NCBI RefSeq assembly: GCF_030056735.1
Contig: NZ_JASHKN010000004.1
Coordinates: 447,232 to 511,231, forward strand
Length of the DNA: 64,000 bases
Direction of reading: 5' to 3'
DNA from: Rhodococcus sp. IEGM 1409
GTDB lineage: Bacteria > Actinomycetota > Actinomycetes > Mycobacteriales > Mycobacteriaceae
Shown here one piece after another: positions 28,607 to 36,135 of this stretch (the stretch's first letter is position 1; each line of letters starts with the position of its first letter). The translations under genes were made by a program, and so were the position numbers. The notes below the pieces were generated by a model. That model made no database searches. It was given only the letters and a program-made list of their open reading frames with translations, and was not told the origin of the DNA.

Positions 28607-30034
28607 TCACTTTCCTATCGCGTTCGCGTCGGCAGACAACGTCTTGGGGGTAGGAATCCACGCGATTCCACGCTTGCCACGGGCCCAGTCGAACAGAGCA
28701 GACAGCCCCGCACTGCTCTCGAGAACTCCGGCTACAGGAGCGATCGCAATGGTTCGCGCGATTTCGAGTTCTCGCCGCACCCCGGTCATGTTCGCATCAC
28801 GCACATTCAGCCAGGCGCCGATCATGACGGTGCCGAGCCACAGGCCTCCGACGATCGTCATCCACAAGGTGAGGAGAGGGCTGAACGGCGACGGTTCGCC
28901 GGTCACCAGGCTGTAGCCGGCGGCGATCGACATCAGCGGCAGAATCAGAAACGACAGAACTCCGACGACCGATCCCGCAGCAAAGGTGAAGGCTCTGAAT
29001 CGGGTGCCCCACACGAAGCGAAACCGAGTCATCCATGGCAATGTCCGAAAGTCCGCCGAGCCCGAGGCGGCCGCCAGCCCCTGCAGAACACCGAAGATCC
29101 ACCGATGACGCTGGCGGAATGCACTCTTGAACGAAAACGGCGGTTGTTCGAGAATCACACATCCGTGCCAGCCGAATATGTCACTCCCGTACCGAAGGTA
29201 GTTATTCATTCCGAACACAAAATCCTCGGCAATGAAATAGTTATCGTCGAGTTGACCGATGTCCCATCCGACTTCATTCTCGAGCTGCTCCTCGACCACC
29301 AGATTCGATCCATGCAGATGAAGGGGAACTCCCTTCTCCATCACTACACGGCATTCGAAGCATCCGGCTGGCCGGTTGGCTTCCATCGATTTACAGATTG
29401 CGCTGCTGTGCTGATATTCGAGAGGATAATAGATGGGACCTTCGAGAATCTTCTTGTCCGTGGTCGCGAGCACGTGCATCAATTTTCGCAATTCGGCAGG
29501 AAGCATGATGCTCTCCTCGTCGAAATGTACGACAAATACTTTTCCCGGTCGGTAATTCCATCCTTGACGTCTAGCCTCCACGGCATAGTGCAAACCGCGC
29601 GCCTTCAGTCCCGTCCCGTTCGGCGTGTCGTACCCGGCAGGAACCTGCAGGCCGGTTACCCGTATCGGGGAATGTGCATACGTTGATTCGAGCAGGTACA
29701 CCTGCTCGGCAGACTCCGTGACGACCTCGACAGAAATATACTGCGCCAGTATCGGAGATTCCTCAGCAAAGCGGACAATCCCATTTATTCCACGCAGAAT
29801 CACCTCGGTACTACCTTCACTACCGCGTGTTGTGATCTGAACCTTGAGGTGTGGAGGATTCATTCCGACGATGTCGACATCGCTTCTCACAGTGCGCTCG
29901 CGGTATCTGCGCCACCCGAACACGAAACTGCTCCAATAGGAAAGTAGTCGAAGAGAAATTACGCTCACCAGTACCATTTGGACAATTCCAATAATGGCAG
30001 CTATTCGACTTATTCCATCAGGTAACGCAAACAT
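28607..30034 (-). CDS. Membrane glycosyltransferase family 2, Egghead-like (processive type)
   Basis: 475 residues. One N-terminal helix (about 12-33), a cytosolic GT2 domain (60-320) and two or three C-terminal helices (about 340-425). Catalytic signatures are in order: the metal-binding 'VVHFDEES' (Asp172), 'IAEDFVF' (Glu270-Asp271) and QxxRW as 'QRHRW' (308-312). The DEES and EDF spacing recalls the Egghead beta-1,4-mannosyltransferase group and processive synthases. The donor is probably GDP-mannose or UDP-glucose, by family only. The start codon is preceded by a G-run. The 5' half is clearly richer in A/T than neighbouring genes, hinting at acquisition. It is the first gene of the four-gene operon. 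Confidence 0.85.
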   Translation of the reverse strand: MFALPDGISRIAAIIGIVQMVLVSVISLRLLSYWSSFVFGWRRYRERTVRSDVDIVGMNPPHLKVQITTRGSEGSTEVILRGINGIVRFAEESPILAQYISVEVVTESAEQVYLLESTYAHSPIRVTGLQVPAGYDTPNGTGLKARGLHYAVEARRQGWNYRPGKVFVVHFDEESIMLPAELRKLMHVLATTDKKILEGPIYYPLEYQHSSAICKSMEANRPAGCFECRVVMEKGVPLHLHGSNLVVEEQLENEVGWDIGQLDDNYFIAEDFVFGMNNYLRYGSDIFGWHGCVILEQPPFSFKSAFRQRHRWIFGVLQGLAAASGSADFRTLPWMTRFRFVWGTRFRAFTFAAGSVVGVLSFLILPLMSIAAGYSLVTGEPSPFSPLLTLWMTIVGGLWLGTVMIGAWLNVRDANMTGVRRELEIARTIAIAPVAGVLESSAGLSALFDWARGKRGIAWIPTPKTLSADANAIGK

Positions 30035-30338
30035 CTATCGGTCCCCCCCGAGCCAAACTATTCATTTTCTCGCAATAAACTCTTACGTACTGGACACCCG
30101 CGTCATCGCAACCAGAGGCTCAGCCAATACTTGGTTACGCATATAACGAACGTATCACGAATGCCGAGAGTCCACTCTCGGCCAAGAGGGTCGAACACAC
30201 CATTTTGTCGCTATTAGCCGCTTCGGGACGAGATAAAGAATCTTTGGTCTCGAATTACCAACACATAAAATGCCGTGGGTACGTTGCGCAGACAACGCAC
30301 GCACGTTCCGGTCATCGGAATAACTACAAGGTGCCGGA
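30035..30338. other. A/T-rich leader/promoter region of the GT2 operon
   Basis: No coding frame could be supported. The stretch has lower GC than its surroundings. It contains a perfect palindrome (30163-30182) and a weaker CGTTG/CAACG repeat (30282-30297). It must hold the promoter of the GT2 operon, but no single -35/-10 pair stands out. Confidence 0.5.
30163..30182. repeat. Perfect inverted repeat upstream of the GT2 operon
   Basis: GCCGAGAGT at 30163-30171 is mirrored by ACTCTCGGC at 30174-30182 around CC. The site lies about 130 bases upstream of the GT2 start. It could be an operator, or an RNA hairpin if the transcript starts upstream. Confidence 0.6.
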
Positions 30339-31073
30339 CTAGTGCGGTGTTCTTGAATTTTTTCGACGGTCAGCGTTCGTGAATATCTGCTCCGCGGTTT
30401 TCGTCCAGACGAATGGCTGTGCCCGCGGGTTCCACCCGTTCATGAACTCCCGAATCTCGCTCGTGAGTTCACGAACATTGCGGAGTCTGCCGTTCCGGGA
30501 TCCTGATCTGCGTCGGCGGCGTTCGATCGAGTGCTTGGATCTGCGATTTTTCGTCCACGCACAGCACGATCGCGTTCTCCGGCGGCTCCAATAACAAACC
30601 GACGATGTCGGTGTCCTTCGCGACCAGCTCGGGATCGGTAGAGAACTTGAATGTCTCACTGCGCCAAGGCTGCATACCGTACTCACGCCAGATCCGTGCG
30701 ACCGTGCCGTACCCGATCCCCAAATGTTTCGCGAGCAGTCGGGAACTCCATTGTGTGACACCGTATTCCTTCGGCGGCGGCATCAAGGTCGCGGAGACAA
30801 TCTCGCGGTGATCGAGGCTCCGGGGCCGGCCCGAACGCGGATCGTCATCGAGGCCGGCCAACCCGTCCGCGTCGTAGCGGGCGCGCCAGGAAATCACCGT
30901 CGGCCGCGACACCCCGACCAATTCCGCGATCGAGGAATTCGACTCACCTTGAGACGCGAGCAAGATAGTTCGTGCCCGCTGCGCCGCACCGGGGGGATCG
31001 ATCTCGACCGCATCCGCCTGGCCATCTCGAGATCGTCACCGTCTCGCAAGCGTAGGGGCTTAATACGCTTGCC
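30339..31073 (-). pseudogene. Decayed IS630-family transposase
   Basis: Three pieces in two minus-strand frames add up to an IS630 transposase. The N-terminal piece begins near 31063 ('KPLRLRDGDDLEMARRMRSR'). It shifts frame at a six-base C run (30991-30996) into 'AAQRARTILLASQGESN' with its helix-turn-helix ('ELVGVSRPTVISWRARYDAD'). That piece ends at 'VLCVDEKSQIQALDRT', the first catalytic Asp. The last piece ('ELTSEIREFMNGWNPRAQPF', 'VWTKTAEQIF') is the family C-terminus in another frame. The stretch holding the second Asp and the Glu is deleted near 30490. It cannot encode an active enzyme. Clear terminal repeats were not established. Confidence 0.88.
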
Positions 31074-31171
31074 TGAAGTATCTCAAACCGTACTGTCACA
31101 GCACTTTAGGCGCGAGACATTACGATGAGATGTACTTCTTGCTTCACGTCCAACCGAAGAGAGGGCGGACC

Positions 31172-31350
31172 GTGGCATCTACCGAATCGCATGTCATCGC
31201 CGAATTGGCAGCGAGACAACAGATTACCGAATTGCTCTTTTAATACTGCCGTGGACTCGATCGAATGGATCGACCGCTGGCCGACCGTGTCCGGCACCCG
31301 GACGGCACGGCTGATGACGGCCCAGGGCACTCACCTGACCACACCCAAAT
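31172..31350 (+). pseudogene. Fragment of a SnoaL-like (NTF2-fold) gene with internal stop
   Basis: From a GTG the frame reads 'MASTESHVIAELAARQQI' then 'TELLF', a TAA stop, and 'YCRGLDRMDRPLADRV' followed by 'HPDGTADDGPG'. This matches the start of SnoaL-like proteins ('LLxxYCRGLDRMD', 'HPDGTADYGPG'). Only about 55 residues are recognisable before similarity ends near the 3' end of pdxK on the other strand. The remnant lies directly beside the IS630 relic, so an IS-linked deletion may have removed the rest. The short minus-strand frame over it is its shadow. Confidence 0.65.
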
Positions 31351-31388
31351 CGTCTACCCGACCGTGTCAGCCTTCGACGGCCAGGCCT

Positions 31389-32189
31389 TTACCGAACGAA
31401 CGCGCCCTGCCAGACGGTGTCGAACGGCGTGTGCGCCGAGACGCGGCCTTCGATGCCCGCCGTCACGAACTTCTTGGCCAGAGCGACGGCTTCTCCCACG
31501 TCGGCGCCCTTCGCCAGCTCCGCGGTCACTGCGGCAGCCAACGTGCAACCGGCACCGGAGACGCGCTCTTCGCCGACCTTGGGAGCGGAGAGAACAGTCA
31601 CGTCGGTGCCGTCGAACAACACGTCGACAGCGTCGCCACCGGCAAGTTCGACACCTCCCTTTGCGAGCACGTACTTGGGCCCGAGGTCATGGATACGACG
31701 TGCGGCCTCGATGAGGTCGTCGACGCTCTCGATGCTGTCCATTCCGGCGAGGGTGCGTGCCTCGAACAGGTTGGGTGTGACGACAGTGGCGAGCGGAAGG
31801 ATCGAATCACGAAGTGCCGTATCTGTATCGAGCGCCGCACCGGGCTCCTGGCCCTTGCAGATCAGGACCGGGTCGAGGACGACGTGGCGCCAGGACTGCC
31901 GACGCAATCCCTCCGCCACAACCTCGATCGTGGCGGGCGTGCCCAACATGCCGATCTTGACGACGTCCAGATCGTGAGCGGCAGTGGCAGCCTCGATCTG
32001 ATCAGCGATCACATCAGGAGCGATCGGCACGAAGCGATGACCCCAGTTGTTCTTGGGATCGAACGAGACGATGCACGTGGTGGTCGCTACGCCATAGACG
32101 TCCAATGCCTGAAACGTTTTCAGATCTACCTGCAGGCCGGCACCGCCAGTCGCTTCGGACCCAGCGATGACATAGGCGAGGTCAACCAC
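31389..32189 (-). CDS. pdxK: Pyridoxine/pyridoxal/pyridoxamine kinase (PdxK, ThiD-like class)
   Basis: 266 residues from the GTG at 32189, which has an AGGAG box; an ATG 11 codons upstream is less likely. It phosphorylates B6 vitamers to supply PLP. The N-terminal 'IAGSEATGGAGLQVDLKTFQ' is the ribokinase-fold signature of ThiD/PdxK. The segment 'IVSFDPKNNWGHRFVPI' and the C-terminal 'GAGCTLAAAVTAELAKG' match Firmicutes-type PdxK better than strict HMP-P kinases; the lid Cys is present. Activity on hydroxymethylpyrimidine cannot be excluded. It stands alone, followed by the SnoaL remnant on the opposite strand. Confidence 0.88.
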   Translation of the reverse strand: MVDLAYVIAGSEATGGAGLQVDLKTFQALDVYGVATTTCIVSFDPKNNWGHRFVPIAPDVIADQIEAATAAHDLDVVKIGMLGTPATIEVVAEGLRRQSWRHVVLDPVLICKGQEPGAALDTDTALRDSILPLATVVTPNLFEARTLAGMDSIESVDDLIEAARRIHDLGPKYVLAKGGVELAGGDAVDVLFDGTDVTVLSAPKVGEERVSGAGCTLAAAVTAELAKGADVGEAVALAKKFVTAGIEGRVSAHTPFDTVWQGAFVR

Positions 32190-32282
32190 AGCACAATCTC
32201 CTTCTTCGGACTTTCGAAACATGCGTGGATCGCCACGAACGCAGGGCCCAGTTTATCAACCGGCCCGACGTCGATTTTTCGC

Positions 32283-32897
32283 CTATGCGGCCACCGGGGT
32301 CCCCCACGCGACGTCGTTGTCCTCGTACCCGAACGGCGGACCGACGAATTCGCCACCGCAGGTGATCAGAGCGATGGTTTCGGGTCCGTCGAGGCTGTTC
32401 AATCTGTCGACCGGTAACTCGCCGTCCTTGCCGTAGTGATCGACTGCATCGATGCGGTAGTTCCAGACCTGTCCCCCGATACCCGTCATGGTCACGATCG
32501 AGCCGATGTCCAAGGTAGAGAACTTCTTCCCGAAACCGTCGCCCTGATAGATGTCGTTGATGTGGCCGGTGATCACCACGGTGCCCACGCCGGAACCGGG
32601 CAAGGCCGAGTCCGCCCACCACCCGATCTCGCTGACATCCTCGGGCGGAACGAGCGAGCCGTCCGTCGTCGTTTTGATCGGCAGAATGTCAGCGGTGCTG
32701 TCGACTATGCGCAGTGTGGTCGGGACATCCGGACTGTCGACTGCGGCGCGAACTGCCGGCGGCAAATCTTCTTGGCCGGTCGCGAGGACGCGAGTCGGCG
32801 AGTTCCCGTCGTCGGAACATCCGCCGACCAGGAACATCGTTGCCAGTACCACAGCGACCCATGTCCGACGGATCACAGATCCGGGTGTCGCTGTCAC
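32283..32897 (-). CDS. Class F-like sortase, lipoprotein type, with altered active site
   Basis: 204 residues. The N-terminus has a basic part, a hydrophobic helix and a lipobox-like 'FLVGGC' with Cys27. The sortase domain shows His112 in 'VVITGHINDIYQGDG' and Cys180 in 'ALITCGGEF'. Sortases also need an Arg, which in class F usually lies about 12 residues after the Cys in a YRDN-like motif. Here that motif reads 'GYEDNDVAW', with Glu192 at the Arg place, so transpeptidase activity is doubtful. The start overlaps the stop of the upstream Gly-rich secreted protein by four bases (ATGA), making that protein the obvious partner, though it has no LPxTG signal. Confidence 0.82.
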   Translation of the reverse strand: MTATPGSVIRRTWVAVVLATMFLVGGCSDDGNSPTRVLATGQEDLPPAVRAAVDSPDVPTTLRIVDSTADILPIKTTTDGSLVPPEDVSEIGWWADSALPGSGVGTVVITGHINDIYQGDGFGKKFSTLDIGSIVTMTGIGGQVWNYRIDAVDHYGKDGELPVDRLNSLDGPETIALITCGGEFVGPPFGYEDNDVAWGTPVAA

Positions 32898-33694
32898 GGA
32901 CGAGAAGTCGGGCCGGACGGGACCTGGGAAATCGGAACGCGGTTTCCGACGTCGCGACCGGGAAGTGCGCCGCCGTTGTCGCCGTCACCACCGCCGGAAC
33001 CGTTGTCGCTGCCTCCGTTCCCGCCGCCTCCATTCCCGCCGCCTCCGTTCCCGCCGCCGCCATTCCCGCCGCCGCCATTCCCGCCGCCGCCATTCCCGCC
33101 GCCGCTATTCCCGCCTTCGCCTGGGCCGGGTCCGGGGCATTCACCTCCCGGATCGGTAGTGTCGCCACTCAAAACGATCTTGACCGCAGAGAGGTTGACT
33201 GTCTGGTTCTGCGCTACCTGCCCCGGAGTGGTGACATCGAAGGCGAGCTTGGCACGTACAGGGATGACCGAACCGTCGTCAGCGTCGGTGACCGTTGATC
33301 CCGACCGACCGAGATCTTGGGTCAATGTCATTCTGGCGATCAAATCCTGATCTCCGGTCAGGCCGGCTCCGTCGATCCGAAGCGTGCCTCGGACGGGACT
33401 TCCGTGGGCTCTGATCGTCACCGATGCGCGAAACTCGAGGATGTCTCCCGGCACGGTTCTCCATGCCTCGATCGAGTTGATTTTCGTTCCCGGTGAACCA
33501 GTGGAGATGTCGTACCAGCCGTCGATCACGGCCGGATCGAGCGACATCGAGTTGTCGTTGATTTCAGAGTTGCACGCGCGGGTGAGCGCGACGGGGGCAG
33601 CCGATCCCACGGCGGGGAGTGCCGTCGACACAACAGTCGCCAAGACGAAGGCCGTCGCGGTGATGCCCGCGGAACGCCTGCCGAAGATCGTCAT
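32894..33694 (-). CDS. Secreted protein with Gly/Asn repeat tail
   Basis: 266 residues from the ATG at 33694; an earlier frame extension has no support. A signal peptide spans about 1-33 ('GITATAFVLATVVSTALPAVGSAAP'; the AxA-like cleavage site is after GSA). A compact domain of about 130 residues of unknown family follows, with 'VTIRAHGSPVRGTLRIDGAG' in the middle. Then comes a Gly/Asn tail of repeated GGGNG blocks and a basic end. No LPxTG motif or C-terminal membrane helix is visible. The gene is coupled to the sortase by a four-base overlap. An adhesive or structural surface role is a guess. Confidence 0.7.
   Translation of the reverse strand: MTIFGRRSAGITATAFVLATVVSTALPAVGSAAPVALTRACNSEINDNSMSLDPAVIDGWYDISTGSPGTKINSIEAWRTVPGDILEFRASVTIRAHGSPVRGTLRIDGAGLTGDQDLIARMTLTQDLGRSGSTVTDADDGSVIPVRAKLAFDVTTPGQVAQNQTVNLSAVKIVLSGDTTDPGGECPGPGPGEGGNSGGGNGGGGNGGGGNGGGGNGGGGNGGGGNGGSDNGSGGGDGDNGGALPGRDVGNRVPISQVPSGPTSRP
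33011..33114 (-). repeat. 15-bp in-frame tandem repeats encoding GGGNG
   Basis: About seven copies of a 15-bp unit (plus strand CCGCCGCCGCCATTC with small changes) encode repeated Gly-Gly-Gly-Asn-Gly in the secreted protein. Differences between units are single bases. Such arrays change copy number readily by slippage. Confidence 0.85.
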
Positions 33695-34037
33695 GCTCTC
33701 GCTACTCTTTTCCGCGGACCGTAGCTTCCGGTCGCTTCCGTCGAAATGCCAGTACAGCTGGACAAATAGATCGAATTCCGTGCCGAATTCTTCTCGTTTT
33801 CGGTGAACTTCGGTTACGAGCAATTTCTCCGCACACGCACTCGGTCAGGGGGTACATCGCATTTACAGGGGCCCGACGTTACATTTCGCCCTCACACATC
33901 GGAGCAGAACATGCTGATTTCTCACCGCATGGACAGGCATTTCCGTTTCACTGCGGTCAGCCGGTGGAACAACGATCACTACAACGAGCGTGCCGGGCAC
34001 GTGTCCGGTCGCTCCCACCGAATCAAGGGAAACCGTC
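33695..34037. other. Divergent intergenic region
   Basis: 343 bases between the Gly-repeat protein and the DUF7144 gene, which point away from each other. No coding frame is convincing. A short palindrome, CGTGCC-G-GGCACG (33989-34001), lies 37 bases before the DUF7144 start. Promoters for both genes must lie here, but none is clear. Confidence 0.45.
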
Positions 34038-34481
34038 ATGTCGGATAGAACGTCAGTCAAGCAGGGTTTCGCGGTAGGAACATCGATCGGGGCAGCCGTC
34101 ATCTTGGTGACGGTCGGCATCGTGCAGTTCTTCCAAGGACTCGCTGCCGTCGCCGAGAACGAAGTGTTCGTAGTCGGTATCGACTACGTCTATCAATTCG
34201 ACCTGACGACGTGGGGTTGGATCCATCTCGTGCTGGGGGCGCTCGTCGCTCTCGTCGGGCTCGCACTGTTCACCGGAGCGGCCTGGGCACGGGTGTCGGC
34301 CGTCGTGATCTGCGCGATCTCGATCATCGCGAACTTTTTGTGGCTGCCGTATTACCCCTGGTGGTCGACTCTCATCATCGCGCTGAACATCGTCGTGATC
34401 TGGGCTGTGTCGACCTGGAAGCCCAGCCATTCGACAAACGCCGCGGCGCACGCATCGTCAACGCCGCCGCAATCTGCTTGA
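34038..34481 (+). CDS. DUF7144-type four-helix membrane protein
   Basis: 147 residues. The ATG at 34038 is preceded by AAGGGA at good spacing. Four transmembrane helices are visible: 'GAAVILVTVGIVQFFQGLAA', 'WIHLVLGALVALVGLALF', 'VSAVVICAISIIANFLWL' and 'LIIALNIVVIWAVSTW'. The arrangement and the 'FFQGLAA' segment fit a small actinobacterial membrane family now called DUF7144. Its function is unknown. The C-terminus is a short polar tail. The glutamine amidotransferase gene starts nine bases downstream. Confidence 0.75.
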   Translation: MSDRTSVKQGFAVGTSIGAAVILVTVGIVQFFQGLAAVAENEVFVVGIDYVYQFDLTTWGWIHLVLGALVALVGLALFTGAAWARVSAVVICAISIIANFLWLPYYPWWSTLIIALNIVVIWAVSTWKPSHSTNAAAHASSTPPQSA

Positions 34482-34490
34482 ATTGAAAGT

Positions 34491-35324
34491 ATGTGCAGGT
34501 GGATGGCATATTCGGGAGAACCGATACTGGCCCATGACTTGCTGTTCCGACCACAGCACTCGCTGATCGACCAGAGCCTGCATTCTCAACTCGGGGCCAC
34601 GACGACAAACGGCGACGGCTTCGGAATCGGCTGGTACGGGGAAGGCCCCCAACCGGCAGTGTTCAAGAGCATCGAACCCGCGTGGAACGACTCGAACCTG
34701 CGCGAGGTCACCTCGCAACTGCGTACCCCTCTACTGTTCGCCCACATCCGCGCCTCGACAGGAACAGCAGTGCAGCGCAGCAACTGCCACCCGTTCCGGC
34801 ACCGGCAGTGGTTGTGGATGCACAACGGTTCACTACGCGGATTCCACGACATGAAACGGGAATTGGTGACCGCCGTTGATCCGTCGCTCTTCCCCGACCT
34901 CGAAGGATCGACGGACTCGGAAACTCTCTTCTTCCTCGCACTGACGTTCGGCCTGACCGACGATCCGTTCGAGGGTGTCGCGAGGGCCGTCGGATTTGTC
35001 GAGCACACGGCTCGCTCGCAGGGAATCGACAATCCGGTCCAGATGACCGTTGCCACGTCGGATGGCACCTCCACCTGGATCTTTCGCTATTCGAGCGAGA
35101 ACCAGTCGAGGTCGCTGTTCTTCTCCACCGAGATCTCCACGCTACGCAAACTCCATCCAGAGGTGGAAGCCCTGCACCAGCTGAGCGAGGAGACCCGAAT
35201 CGTCGTCTCCGAGCCTCTGCGTGACCTTCCCGGCGCGTGGAACGAGGTTCCCGAATCTGCCGCAGGCGTTATCCACCCCGGGCGGGACGAGATGCGGATC
35301 TTTTCACCGATCACACCCACCTGA
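34491..35324 (+). CDS. Class II glutamine amidotransferase (YafJ/EgtC-like)
   Basis: 277 residues. Cys2 follows the initiator Met ('MCRWMAYSGEP'), the N-terminal nucleophile of Ntn-type amidotransferases. 'TNGDGFGIGWYG' and 'FAHIRASTG' form the glutamine pocket, with 'HPFRHRQWLWMHNGSL' following. EgtC, the gamma-glutamyl hydrolase of ergothioneine synthesis, belongs to the same fold, but egtA, egtB and egtD are not nearby, so that role cannot be claimed. The gene follows the DUF7144 gene closely and converges on the TetR gene. Confidence 0.88.
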   Translation: MCRWMAYSGEPILAHDLLFRPQHSLIDQSLHSQLGATTTNGDGFGIGWYGEGPQPAVFKSIEPAWNDSNLREVTSQLRTPLLFAHIRASTGTAVQRSNCHPFRHRQWLWMHNGSLRGFHDMKRELVTAVDPSLFPDLEGSTDSETLFFLALTFGLTDDPFEGVARAVGFVEHTARSQGIDNPVQMTVATSDGTSTWIFRYSSENQSRSLFFSTEISTLRKLHPEVEALHQLSEETRIVVSEPLRDLPGAWNEVPESAAGVIHPGRDEMRIFSPITPT

Positions 35325-35409
35325 GTTTCTCACGCGGCCAGACGTAGCTATGAAATAGCTTGTATTCGAAGCGCTTTCACGACATCGGAGAAAACGGAAA
35401 CCCTGCACA

Positions 35410-35967
35410 CTAGTCACGCGAGAGGATGAGCCGGAACGCCAGGCGAGCCTTCTCTGTATCCGGAGTGCCACCGGTGAGCAAATCGTTGTAGATGAACGAC
35501 TCACCTACGCGAACCAGCAGATATGCCATGTCCTCGACGGGCAGGTCGGGCCGAATCTGCTCTGGTATTTCGGCTTCGATCAGCCTTCGCACGGATTCGA
35601 CCATCGTGCCCTGAATCGGCCCCAGTCCAGTTGTGAGTATGCACAACGCCTTTTGCGGTTCGCGAGTCAAATACGTCCGGAAGAATTCGGTCTCGATCGT
35701 CGCCCGTGCATGGTAAGTGAGGACGTCGACGACCCTTGACGCTCCGCTTCCAGTGCACTCCTCGAGGCCCATTCGCCACGTTCGACGCGCCAGAGAATCG
35801 AGCACGTCACCGGTAAGTGTGTCGCGATTCCCTGCACGCCGGAACAACGTGGTCCGATCCACGCCCAACTCGGTAGCCAAAGCGTTCACATCGAGCGGTT
35901 TTCCGGCTGCGAACTGTCGGCGGGCAGCACTCAACGCTTCCGCGCGGATGTCACGTGTCTCGGCCAT
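35410..35967 (-). CDS. TetR-family regulator (QsdR-like)
   Basis: 185 residues. The N-terminal helix-turn-helix is 'NALATELGVDRTTLFRRAGN' (about 28-47). The C-terminal half ('VEDMAYLLVRVGESFIYNDL', 'DTEKARLAFRLIL') resembles the QsdR type of rhodococci, which responds to lactones in its best-known member; the ligand here is unknown. The gene is divergent from the peptide-type ABC transporter operon. An inverted repeat at 36042-36066 in the shared region overlaps a likely promoter, so this protein probably represses itself and the transporter. Confidence 0.87.
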   Translation of the reverse strand: MAETRDIRAEALSAARRQFAAGKPLDVNALATELGVDRTTLFRRAGNRDTLTGDVLDSLARRTWRMGLEECTGSGASRVVDVLTYHARATIETEFFRTYLTREPQKALCILTTGLGPIQGTMVESVRRLIEAEIPEQIRPDLPVEDMAYLLVRVGESFIYNDLLTGGTPDTEKARLAFRLILSRD

Positions 35968-36041
35968 TGAGTGAATGTATCGCTGACGACGTGCTGGTCG
36001 GTAGCCGGAGACGATCGGCCGGAGCCGTCGACGGCAATCGT

Positions 36042-36081
36042 TGCAACATTCATTGACTTTGTTGCAGGTGGGTGTTTATGG
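36042..36081 (+). promoter_or_regulatory. Inverted-repeat operator overlapping a promoter, TetR/ABC intergenic region
   Basis: TGCAACA (36042-36048) and TGTTGCA (36060-36066) are perfect inverted arms 11 bases apart. Between them lies TTGACT (36053-36058), a good -35 box; a weak -10 (TTTATG, 36075-36080) follows at 16 bases. Such placement would let a bound TetR dimer block RNA polymerase. Confidence 0.5.
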
Positions 36082-36135
36082 TTCCCCGGTACGTGATTCC
36101 AGTCACAACAATTCAGTTGTTTACGGAGGAATGCG

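Noticed and set aside
31106..31330. 74-codon minus-strand frame
   Set aside because: It covers the SnoaL-like fragment, which has recognisable motifs on the plus strand.
33011..33114. CRISPR-like array
   Set aside because: Units are 15 bp with no spacers and encode Gly-rich protein in frame; there are no cas genes.
34491..35324. Ergothioneine EgtC
   Set aside because: The fold fits, but none of egtA, egtB or egtD is near, so only the general class is stated.
35346..35360. AGCTAT-GAA-ATAGCT palindrome between two convergent genes
   Set aside because: Six-base arms, A/T-rich and without a T-run; too weak to call a terminator.
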